Assembly: GCF_002025665.1 (NCBI RefSeq)
Contig: NZ_CP018786.1
Location: forward strand, 124,001-188,000
Length of the DNA: 64,000 nt
Origin: Chryseobacterium indologenes
GTDB lineage: Bacteria; Bacteroidota; Bacteroidia; Flavobacteriales; Weeksellaceae
Reading direction: 5' to 3'
This document shows, in pieces, positions 1-7,863 of this stretch; the stretch's first letter is position 1; each line of letters begins with the position of its first letter. The notes beneath the pieces are model-generated. The model searched no databases and was not told the origin of the DNA. It saw only the letters and a program-made list of their open reading frames with translations. The position numbers were made by a program, and so were the translations under genes.

Positions 1-662
1 ACGGGAAATTCTTAGCAGATTTTACCCTTAACGACTGGAAAAAACTTCAGCCACACTGGGTTTCCGGAAACATCTGGGCTTATGATTTCTTTGTTCCTCA
101 TCAGATTGATGAAATGATGAATCTGTATGGAGGGAAAAAAGGATTTGAAGAAAAACTGGATAAAACCTTTACAGAAGCACTTCATATGGAAGGAGAGCAG
201 CATGTAGATATCTCAGGATTCATCGGATCTCTAGGATTTGGAGATGAACCGGGACATCATGTTCCCTACCTGTACAATTATGCAGGAAGTCCTTATAAGA
301 CTCAGAAAATGGTAAAATATATCCGTGATAATATGTACGCTGCTAAACCAGATGGAATCGTTAACAATGAAGACTGTGGTCAAATGTCAGCATGGTATAT
401 CTTCTCATCATTAGGGTTCTATCCTGTGACACCTGGGAAACCTGTTTATGCCATCGGAGCACCACAATTCCCGAAAGCATCATTAAAATTAGAAAATGGT
501 AAAACTTTTACCGTGATCGCTGACAAGATATCCAACAAGAATATCTATGTACAGAAAATGTTCCTGAATGGGAAAGAATACAAAAGCTGGGAGCTTAATC
601 ACAGCGATATTATGAATGGAGGTGAGTTGAGATTCGTAATGGGAAGTAAACCGGTAAAATAA
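1..662 (+). CDS. GH92 exo-alpha-mannosidase, C-terminal part (cut by left edge)
   Basis: The frame is open from base 3 to the stop, so this is the last ~219 residues of a larger protein; the first Met at 114 is internal. The sequence matches the C-terminal catalytic half of glycoside hydrolase family 92, the calcium-dependent inverting exo-alpha-mannosidases that trim N-glycans. Visible family motifs are GDEPGHHVPYLYNYAGSPYK, whose Glu (codon 246-248) is the usual catalytic acid, and NNEDCGQMSAWYIFSSLGFY, which carries the Asp of the catalytic-base region. It is the first visible gene of a + strand run of mannose-releasing enzymes, 31 nt before the GH125 gene. Unlike the second GH92 of this locus, it keeps the acid Glu, so ordinary alpha-mannosidase activity is expected. 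Family assignment is firm; linkage specificity is not readable. Confidence 0.93.
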   Translation, partial: GKFLADFTLNDWKKLQPHWVSGNIWAYDFFVPHQIDEMMNLYGGKKGFEEKLDKTFTEALHMEGEQHVDISGFIGSLGFGDEPGHHVPYLYNYAGSPYKTQKMVKYIRDNMYAAKPDGIVNNEDCGQMSAWYIFSSLGFYPVTPGKPVYAIGAPQFPKASLKLENGKTFTVIADKISNKNIYVQKMFLNGKEYKSWELNHSDIMNGGELRFVMGSKPVK

Positions 663-693
663 GACTAATAAAAATAAACGAAACAAAGTATCA

Positions 694-2121
694 ATGGAAA
701 GGAGAAATTTTATTAAAACAAGTGCACTGGCAGGAGCCGGATTGCTGTTTACTCAAAATGTTTTTGCTAAAAATTTAGTACTGGATGATTTTCCTGTTGT
801 CCGTGTTCCTAAAGATAAAAGACATTTTACCAGCGAATCTGTAGAAAGTGCTATTGCAGCATTTAAAAAGAAAGTAAAAAACAAAGAGCTGAGCTGGCTT
901 TTTGAAAACTGCTTCCCGAATACATTGGATACTACTGTTTTCTATAATGAAACCAACGGAACTCCTGACACGTACGTAATCACAGGAGATATCGATGCCA
1001 TGTGGCTTCGTGACAGTTCTGCACAGGTTTTCCCTTATCTGCAGTTCTCTAAAAAAGACGAAAAATTACATAAGCTGATCTCAGGAGTAATCCACAAACA
1101 GACTACTTTCATCCTGAAAGATCCTTACGCGAATGCTTTCTATAACGATGATCAGAAGATTAGCAAATGGAAAGAATACGACCATACCGATATGAAACCG
1201 GGAACCCATGAAAGAAAATGGGAAATTGATTCGCTTTGCTATCCTATCCGTCTGGCCTACCACTTCTGGAAAACAACAGGAGATACAAAACCTTTTGATG
1301 CCAACTGGCTGAAAGGAATTAAACTTACCCTGCAGACCTTTACAGAACAGCAGAGAAAACATGATCTTGGACCTTACAAATTCGAGCGTACAACAGCCTG
1401 GGCAACAGATGGGGTACCGATGGGAGGATATGGTTATCCGACAAAACCTGTAGGATTGATCAGCTCTATGTTCCGTCCAAGTGATGATGCTACCATCTAT
1501 GGATTCCTGATTCCTTCCAACTTATTTGCTGTGGTAAGCTTACGTCAGGCTGCGGAAATGGTTTCTCAGATTAAAAATGAAAAAACGTTGGCTCAGCAAC
1601 TGAACAGCCTTGCTGATGAGGTAGATGCAGCCATCAAAAAATACGGAATTTACAATCATCCTGAATTTGGAAAAATATATGCTTTTGAAGTGAATGGCTT
1701 CGGAAGTTACAACCTGATGGATGATGCGAACTGCCCAAGCTTGCTGGGACTGCCTTATCTGGATGCGGTGAAAGCTGATGACCCTGTTTATTTGAATACA
1801 AGAAAATTTGTATGGTCAGAAAACAATCCGTTCTTCTTCAAAGGTAAGCTGGCAGAGGGAATAGGAGGTCCGCATATCGGACTTGACATGATCTGGCCAA
1901 TGAGTATCATAATGAAGGCACTCACTACCAAAGACAAAAGTGAGATCAGATGGTGTATAGATACCTTACAGAAAACGCACGGAGGAACAGGCTTTATGCA
2001 TGAATCCTTCCATAAAGACGATGCCAAAAAGTTCACCAGAGAATGGTTTGCATGGGCAAATACCTTGTTTGGAGAATTGTTATGGAAAACCTTTAACGAA
2101 AATCCTGAGCTACTGACATAG
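694..2121 (+). CDS. GH125 exo-alpha-1,6-mannosidase
   Basis: 475 aa, the usual length for family GH125 (formerly DUF1237), metal-independent inverting exo-alpha-1,6-mannosidases. Hallmarks seen are TGDIDAMWLRDSSAQVFPYL (around residues 98-117), the segment WATDGVPMGGYGYPTKPVGL followed by SSMFRPSDDA, and the C-terminal HESFHKDD and TREWFAWAN motifs. The N-terminus, MERRNFIKTSALAGAGLLF, has a twin-arginine-like motif (RRNFIK) before a hydrophobic stretch ending near FAK, so export by Tat or as a tethered periplasmic protein is likely. In the locus it would remove the alpha-1,6 mannose of the N-glycan core or branch after GH92 enzymes have stripped alpha-1,2 and alpha-1,3 residues. It sits between the partial GH92 and the two EndoF1-like genes, all on the same strand. 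Confidence 0.94.
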   Translation: MERRNFIKTSALAGAGLLFTQNVFAKNLVLDDFPVVRVPKDKRHFTSESVESAIAAFKKKVKNKELSWLFENCFPNTLDTTVFYNETNGTPDTYVITGDIDAMWLRDSSAQVFPYLQFSKKDEKLHKLISGVIHKQTTFILKDPYANAFYNDDQKISKWKEYDHTDMKPGTHERKWEIDSLCYPIRLAYHFWKTTGDTKPFDANWLKGIKLTLQTFTEQQRKHDLGPYKFERTTAWATDGVPMGGYGYPTKPVGLISSMFRPSDDATIYGFLIPSNLFAVVSLRQAAEMVSQIKNEKTLAQQLNSLADEVDAAIKKYGIYNHPEFGKIYAFEVNGFGSYNLMDDANCPSLLGLPYLDAVKADDPVYLNTRKFVWSENNPFFFKGKLAEGIGGPHIGLDMIWPMSIIMKALTTKDKSEIRWCIDTLQKTHGGTGFMHESFHKDDAKKFTREWFAWANTLFGELLWKTFNENPELLT

Positions 2122-2230
2122 CCCTCCCTTTTATATGGTGTATTCATCTGAGATTCCTTCCCAAAAAAGAAGGTGTCAGGGGAATGCTATATAAAATTCA
2201 GACACCAAAACACCTTAAAAAAATTATACA

Positions 2231-4381
2231 ATGAAAAAAAAATCCATCTTTACCGCACTGATTGCCATGATGCTTCAGTCTGGTTCTCTGATTAACGCAC
2301 AACAGCTTAGTCCTACAGGAATATGCTATGTGGAAGTGAACAACAACAACATCCTGAATGCAGGATCGTACAAACTGCAGACATCGAACAGCTACCTGTT
2401 CAATGTGGTCAATATTTTTGCGGCTAACATTAATTATGATACCAGCCGTGGAAGAGCTTATTTGTATTCCAATAACAACGTTACGAAAGTTCTTACCAAT
2501 GCAGATACCTACATAAAACCACTCCAGCAAAAAGGAATGAAAGTAGTGTTGACGATTTTGGGAAATCACCAGGGTGCCGGAATCTGTAATTTCCCTACCC
2601 GTGAAGCAGCAAAAGACTTTGCATTACAACTTGCCAATACAGTGAATACTTATGGTCTTGATGGAATTGATTTTGATGATGAATATTCAGAATATGGAAA
2701 TAACGGAACAGGGCAGCCTAATGACAGCTCTTTTGTAATGCTTGTTCAGGAGCTCAGAGCCTTATTACCGAATAAAATTATTTCATTCTATTATTATGGT
2801 CCTGCTGCTTCAAGACTTTCCTGGAATGGTGCCAGAGTAGGAGATAATGTCAATTACAGCTGGAATGCAATGTATGGAACGTTCTCAGCCCCAAATGTAC
2901 CTCCGCTTACCAAAGCACAAATCTCTCCTGCTGCTGTATGGATGGGAAATACTTCCAATTCTACCACCACCAGCCTGGCTACCCAGACTAAAAATGGAGG
3001 CTATGGAGTATTTATGTGGTATGATTTACACGGAACCAATGAAGCAACACAGCTTTCAGCAGGAACTCAGACATTATACGGAGAACAGACTGTTTTAAGC
3101 ACTCCTTTACAATCATGGACACAAGGTACAAATTGCGATGCTCCAATCGGATTGTATACAAGCAATCTTACAGGAACAAGTGCAAAACTAAACTGGTCAG
3201 CCGTAGGAACCAATACTTACGATATTGATTATAAACCAGCATCTTCAACAACTTGGACGAATGCGGTGTCAGCAACAAGTTCCACTTCCATAACCGTTTC
3301 CGGATTAACAGCCAATACCGAATATGACTGGAGAATCAGAACCAACTGCAGCGTGAAAAGTGCTTATATGTTTGCTCCAAGATTTACAAGCACTTCAGGA
3401 ACAACGCCTACAGGTTCTTATGCTCTTTCCCTGGATGGAAGCACGGAATCAGGAGCTGCCGGAAGTCTGAATCTAAGCGGTTCCGCATTATCTTTTGAAG
3501 GATGGATCAAGCCTTCATCATTCAAATCAGCATCTCCATATATTTCCTCGATCATGGGAACGGAGATAAGCGACAGCAATTCTGCATTCTTAAGATTAGG
3601 AGATGCCAGTCTTGCGAATAATAAACTTCAGTTTGTGGTAAGTATTAATAATGTACAGCAAAAACTGGCGTCTGTAACTGCTTTGAATGCCAATACCTGG
3701 TATCACGTGGCAGCTACTTATGATGGTAGCAATATGAAATTGTATATCAACGGAGTTCTGGATGCAACTAAAGCACAAACCGGAAGTGTGAATTCAACCG
3801 GAGCGTTCAACGTTGGATATTTATATAACACTTCCAGAAACTTTAATGGTAAAGTAGATGAGGTAAGAGTTTGGAAACGTGCATTGAGCCAGACAGAAAT
3901 CAGTCAGAATATGTGTAATGTAACAGTTCCGGCTACTTCACTGGCTGCGTATTGGAAATTTAACGAAGGAAATGGTTCTACAGTTCAGGATACTTCAGGA
4001 AACGGAGTGACTCTTACGCTGACAGGTGTTGATTCTTCTAATTGGGGTACAGATCTGCCATGTTCTACAGGAAGTTCAGCATTAGCAAGAACTGCAAGCC
4101 AAAAGGCGATCAATGTGGGAGAAACAAGCATTAAAAATCAGATAAAACTATACCCTAATCCGGTAAGCAAATCTTCATCACTGACAGTTTCTGTTCCGAA
4201 TGAATACAGCAAAGGAAAACTAACGGTTTATGATTTTAATGGAAGAATTGTAGACACAAAATCACTGAACTCCGGAGACAATCAATACGAATTGAGCAGA
4301 ATTTCAGCAGGAAATTATATCGTTCAGTTTGAATCTCATGATGGAAGCTTAAAACAATCTGAAAAACTAATTGTAAAATAA
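2231..4381 (+). CDS. Secreted GH18 endo-beta-N-acetylglucosaminidase, EndoF1-like, with FN3, LamG and T9SS domains
   Basis: 716 aa. A Sec signal peptide (about 1-23) is followed by a GH18 domain (about 25-290) with the active-site signature DGIDFDDE at residues 144-151; Glu151 is the expected acid. The wording around it (EVNNNN, FAANINYD, GNHQGAGI) resembles EndoF1/EndoH, enzymes that cut between the two core GlcNAc residues of high-mannose N-glycans. Then come one fibronectin type III domain (about 300-388), a LamG/concanavalin-like domain (about 395-610) and a T9SS type A sorting domain starting at LYPNPV near residue 639, so the enzyme should be exported through the type IX system and released or anchored at the surface. 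It is a close paralogue of the next gene, which has one more FN3 domain. The family is clear; glycan preference is inferred. Confidence 0.93.
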   Translation: MKKKSIFTALIAMMLQSGSLINAQQLSPTGICYVEVNNNNILNAGSYKLQTSNSYLFNVVNIFAANINYDTSRGRAYLYSNNNVTKVLTNADTYIKPLQQKGMKVVLTILGNHQGAGICNFPTREAAKDFALQLANTVNTYGLDGIDFDDEYSEYGNNGTGQPNDSSFVMLVQELRALLPNKIISFYYYGPAASRLSWNGARVGDNVNYSWNAMYGTFSAPNVPPLTKAQISPAAVWMGNTSNSTTTSLATQTKNGGYGVFMWYDLHGTNEATQLSAGTQTLYGEQTVLSTPLQSWTQGTNCDAPIGLYTSNLTGTSAKLNWSAVGTNTYDIDYKPASSTTWTNAVSATSSTSITVSGLTANTEYDWRIRTNCSVKSAYMFAPRFTSTSGTTPTGSYALSLDGSTESGAAGSLNLSGSALSFEGWIKPSSFKSASPYISSIMGTEISDSNSAFLRLGDASLANNKLQFVVSINNVQQKLASVTALNANTWYHVAATYDGSNMKLYINGVLDATKAQTGSVNSTGAFNVGYLYNTSRNFNGKVDEVRVWKRALSQTEISQNMCNVTVPATSLAAYWKFNEGNGSTVQDTSGNGVTLTLTGVDSSNWGTDLPCSTGSSALARTASQKAINVGETSIKNQIKLYPNPVSKSSSLTVSVPNEYSKGKLTVYDFNGRIVDTKSLNSGDNQYELSRISAGNYIVQFESHDGSLKQSEKLIVK

Positions 4382-4390
4382 CAAACCCAG

Positions 4391-4418
4391 TCATTGGGCT
4401 TCGGCCCAATGATTTTTT
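4391..4418 (+). terminator. Intrinsic terminator or attenuator between the two EndoF1-like genes
   Basis: A perfect 9-bp stem (4391-4399 with 4404-4412) closed by a TTCG tetraloop is followed by six T. It lies 10 nt after the stop of the first GH18 gene and 22 nt before the ATG of the second. It is a strong Rho-independent terminator in form, but the short gap suggests it tunes readthrough unless the second gene has a promoter of its own, which I could not identify. Confidence 0.8.
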
Positions 4419-4439
4419 CTACTACAAAATTGATATACT

Positions 4440-6848
4440 ATGAGAAAAAAATCCTTTTTTATTCCCCTGATGGCTTTGATGCTTCAGTCGGCGCCATTAC
4501 TCAAAGCACAGCAGCTTGATCCTTTAGGAGTCTGCTATGTGGAAGTAAATAACAATAATCCGCTGAATGCAGGTTCCTATACTTTGCAGAATACGAACAG
4601 ACAGCTTTTTGATGTGGCTATTATTTTTGCAGCGAATATCAACTATGATGTTTCCAAAAACCGTGCTTATATCTCAAACAATAACAACGTTACCAAAGTC
4701 CTTAATGATGTCAATACCTATGTAAAACCTTTACAGCAAAAAGGGATAAAAGTATTGCTTGATCTTTTAGGAAATCATCAGGGAGCCGGAATTTCTAATT
4801 TTCCTAACCGTGAAGCAGCAAAAGATTTCGCTTTGCAGGTGGCTCATACCGTTTATACTTACGGTCTGGATGGAGTAGATCTTGATGATGAATACGCAGG
4901 TTATGGAAACAACGGAACAGGGCAGCCTAATAACAGTTCTTTTGTAATGCTGCTGCAGGAATTGAAAGCAGCAATGCCTGATAAACTGATTACATTCTAT
5001 TATTACGGTCCTGCTACGACAAGACAAACTTATAATGGAGATCTGGCAGGAAATTATATTGATTATACATGGAATGCGATGTACAGTACATATAATGCTC
5101 CTGTTGTTCCTCCACTTAATAAATCTAAAATTTCTGCTGCTGCAACATGGATCCAAAATTCGAATCCAAGTTCTACATCAGCAACTACACTGGCAAACTT
5201 AGCAACCAGTACAAAAAATGATCAGTATGGTGTATTCATGTGGTATGACCTGGGAGGAACCAATGTAGCCAGCTATCTGAGCACAGGTTCCAATATTCTT
5301 TATAATGAAAATACACTCTTAAGCGGTCAATTATATTCATGGTCGCAGGGACAGGCTTGTGATCCGCCATTGGGACTTGATGTTTCCAATGTAACAGGAA
5401 CTTCAGCAAAACTGAACTGGACTTCCAACGCTTCCCAGTCTTATAATATTGACTATAAACCGGCCAACTCTACAGTATGGACAAACGTTGCCAATAATTA
5501 TTCAGGAAATAATATTGTCATTAATAATCTTACCCTGAATACAAATTATGATTGGAGAATACAATCCAACTGCTCACCGACATTAACAAGTACTTATATT
5601 TTTGCACCAAGGTTTAACTCCGGAAGTGGCTGCACTACGCCATCAGGATTAACTTCCGGAAGTTTCCTTGGTAATACTGCTCAGCTATCATGGGATGCAG
5701 GAAATGCAACTTCATATACCCTGCAGTATAAAACAGCTGCAGCCACCACCTGGTCTGAAATTCCAAATATCACAACCAATTCCTACTCATTACAAAACCT
5801 GACAGCCAATACCAACTATGTGTGGAAAGTACAGGCGGGATGTGCCGGAGGAACTACAAGTACCTATTCAGGTGAAGGATCATTCAATAGCGGTTTTGCC
5901 CCTGTTACAAGTCCGGGAGCAAGATCTCTTTCTTTCAACGGAAGCACGCACTATCTTAACGCAGGACAATTTAACCTGAGCGGAAATGCTATGACATTTG
6001 AAGGGTGGGTAAAAGTAAATGCTTTCAAAACAGGATTCCCTTATATTTCATCAGTAATGGGAGTGGAAGTAGGAGATAATAACTCAGCAATGCTTAGATT
6101 CGGTGATGGAAACCTGGCGAATAACAAACTTCAGTTTATCCTGAGCTTCGGTTCATCACAGGTGAAGCTTAACACGAATACAGCATTCAATACCAACACA
6201 TGGTATCATATAGCAGCCACTTATGATGGGGCAGCAATGAAAATTTATGTCAATGGTAACCTTGATGCCAGCTTTGCAGTAACAGGTAACTTTACAGCAA
6301 ACGGAATCCTTTATCTGGGAAGAAATTATGACAATTCCCGTACAATCAACGGCTTCCTGGATGAATTCAGAGTTTGGAAAAAAGCATTAACACCACAGGA
6401 AATTCTGAGCAACAGCTGTAATGTTCCTGCCAACTCCACAGGTCTTGAAGCTAATTGGAAAATGGATGAAGGAAGTGGTTTAGGCGCATTAGATGCTACA
6501 ACAAATACCCATTTTGCGACCCTGATCAATATGACAGATGCGAACTGGAGAACAGATGTTGCCTGTGCTTCATCTCTTGCCGTGAAAGATATTGAATCTG
6601 TAAAAGAGAACAACGCCGCTTATCCGAATCCGGTTAAAAGAGGAAATGACATTCATTTTGCTATTAGTGATAATTCGGCAACTGAAGTGGCATTGTATGA
6701 CGCATCAGGAAAATTATTCAAAAAACAGAGTATTAATCAAAATAATAATGCAGTGAATACACAGGATTTAATCAGTGGTACTTATATTTACAAGATTACA
6801 TCCTCAAACAGTAAAGTATTATCAACTGGTAAAATTATCGTGAAGTAA
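4440..6848 (+). CDS. Secreted GH18 endo-beta-N-acetylglucosaminidase, EndoF1-like, second paralogue
   Basis: 802 aa. The layout is signal peptide (1-23, ending LLKAQ), GH18 domain (about 25-295) with DGVDLDDE at 144-151 (Glu151 catalytic), two fibronectin type III domains (about 306-395 and 397-482), a LamG domain (about 494-700) and a T9SS type A sorting domain from AYPNPV near 726. It aligns with the preceding gene throughout except for the extra FN3 module, so the pair is a tandem duplication with later module gain or loss. GNHQGAGISNFPNREAAKDF and IIFAANINYD are EndoF1-like. It should liberate N-glycans from host glycoproteins outside the cell and hand them to the mannosidases encoded around it. 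The two paralogues may differ in glycan class or carrier, which sequence alone does not show. Confidence 0.93.
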   Translation: MRKKSFFIPLMALMLQSAPLLKAQQLDPLGVCYVEVNNNNPLNAGSYTLQNTNRQLFDVAIIFAANINYDVSKNRAYISNNNNVTKVLNDVNTYVKPLQQKGIKVLLDLLGNHQGAGISNFPNREAAKDFALQVAHTVYTYGLDGVDLDDEYAGYGNNGTGQPNNSSFVMLLQELKAAMPDKLITFYYYGPATTRQTYNGDLAGNYIDYTWNAMYSTYNAPVVPPLNKSKISAAATWIQNSNPSSTSATTLANLATSTKNDQYGVFMWYDLGGTNVASYLSTGSNILYNENTLLSGQLYSWSQGQACDPPLGLDVSNVTGTSAKLNWTSNASQSYNIDYKPANSTVWTNVANNYSGNNIVINNLTLNTNYDWRIQSNCSPTLTSTYIFAPRFNSGSGCTTPSGLTSGSFLGNTAQLSWDAGNATSYTLQYKTAAATTWSEIPNITTNSYSLQNLTANTNYVWKVQAGCAGGTTSTYSGEGSFNSGFAPVTSPGARSLSFNGSTHYLNAGQFNLSGNAMTFEGWVKVNAFKTGFPYISSVMGVEVGDNNSAMLRFGDGNLANNKLQFILSFGSSQVKLNTNTAFNTNTWYHIAATYDGAAMKIYVNGNLDASFAVTGNFTANGILYLGRNYDNSRTINGFLDEFRVWKKALTPQEILSNSCNVPANSTGLEANWKMDEGSGLGALDATTNTHFATLINMTDANWRTDVACASSLAVKDIESVKENNAAYPNPVKRGNDIHFAISDNSATEVALYDASGKLFKKQSINQNNNAVNTQDLISGTYIYKITSSNSKVLSTGKIIVK

Positions 6849-6904
6849 AAATTCAGATAATGATATAATTATCAGGATTATAAATATAAAGTCTGAAATA
6901 CAAA

Positions 6905-6943
6905 GCAGACAGACAGGGGTATACTTCTGTTTGTCTGTTTTTT
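6905..6943 (+). terminator. Probable terminator after the second EndoF1-like gene
   Basis: CAGACAGACAG (6906-6916) can pair with CTGTTTGTCTG (6927-6937), with one G-U pair and a 10-nt loop, followed by a run of T. It lies about 57 nt past the GH18 stop and 45 nt before the ROK gene, so it may separate the secreted enzymes from the sugar-uptake genes. Confidence 0.6.
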
Positions 6944-6981
6944 CAGTCACAGGGATGTCTTGAATTTAAAATAAAAAAATA

Positions 6982-7842
6982 ATGCAGAATATTGTAGGAA
7001 TCGATATCGGAGGCTCTCACATCACGTTGGCTCAGGTAGATGCTGGAAAACGTGAAATCATTTCATCAACCTATGTAAGGGAGCATGTGGATGCTTTTGA
7101 AAACAAAGAAATTATTTTCAATGCATGGGTTTCAGCTATTGAAAAAGTGGCTCATGATCTGGTAAAAGAAAATCTTCTCATTGGTATTGCAATGCCGGGA
7201 CCCTTCGATTATGAAAATGGGATATCGCTGATGCAGCAGGGAAAATTTATTGATATCTATCAGGTGAATATCAAAGAAGAACTGGCTAAAAGACTGGACA
7301 TTTCTCAGAAACAGATTCATTTTGTAAATGATGCTGCTGCTTTTATGGAGGGAGAAGTATTCGGAGGATGTGCTCAGGGATTCAATAGTGCTTTTGGAGT
7401 AACCCTCGGCACAGGGCTGGGAACGACCTTCTTCAACGGAGAATTTGCAACGGATGAAGATCTATGGGATTCTCCCTTCAGAAACTCTATCTGTGAAGAT
7501 TATCTGGCAACACGCTGGTTTGTGAATCATTATAAAGAACTGACAGGAGAGGAAATCTCCGGAACCAAAGATCTTCTGGATAAACCAGCAGAAATACAGA
7601 CTCAAATGTTTAACGATTATGCAGACGCCTTTTCTGAGTTTATTGTCAGATATATAGATCATTACAAACCGGAAGTTTTAGTTATAGGAGGAAATATTGC
7701 CAAAGCTTATCCTCATTTTGAACAAAGATTTATTCAGAACTTAACAAAGAATAATATTAACTTGCAGGTTAAAATTTCTGCCATTTTTGAAGATGCCGCT
7801 ATTCTTGGAGCTGCAAGCTATGCATTAAAAAAGCGTATATAA
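6982..7842 (+). CDS. ROK-family sugar kinase (probable mannose/glucose/amino-sugar kinase)
   Basis: 286 aa, cytoplasmic. The N-terminal phosphate-binding loop IVGIDIGGSHITLAQVD, the catalytic Asp region VNDAAAFMEGEVFGG (Asp117) and GVTLGTGLGTTFF are characteristic of the ROK group, which phosphorylates hexoses at O-6 using ATP. The CxCGxxGCxE zinc motif of many ROK kinases is absent; the corresponding stretch reads SICEDYLATRWF. Because the gene lies inside a mannosidase locus and upstream of a phosphomannose isomerase, mannose is the most likely substrate, but GlcNAc or glucose released by the endoglycosidases would also fit. It is 21 nt from the following GH92 gene and probably co-transcribed with it. 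Confidence 0.85.
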   Translation: MQNIVGIDIGGSHITLAQVDAGKREIISSTYVREHVDAFENKEIIFNAWVSAIEKVAHDLVKENLLIGIAMPGPFDYENGISLMQQGKFIDIYQVNIKEELAKRLDISQKQIHFVNDAAAFMEGEVFGGCAQGFNSAFGVTLGTGLGTTFFNGEFATDEDLWDSPFRNSICEDYLATRWFVNHYKELTGEEISGTKDLLDKPAEIQTQMFNDYADAFSEFIVRYIDHYKPEVLVIGGNIAKAYPHFEQRFIQNLTKNNINLQVKISAIFEDAAILGAASYALKKRI

Positions 7843-7863
7843 ATTAACAAACGAAAAGATACA

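Noticed and set aside
2170..2216. Alternative hairpins AAGGTGT/ACACCTT and GGTGTC/GACACC before the first EndoF1-like gene as a riboswitch
   Set aside because: Two short competing stems are suggestive but there is no recognisable aptamer or terminator choice; too weak to report as a feature.
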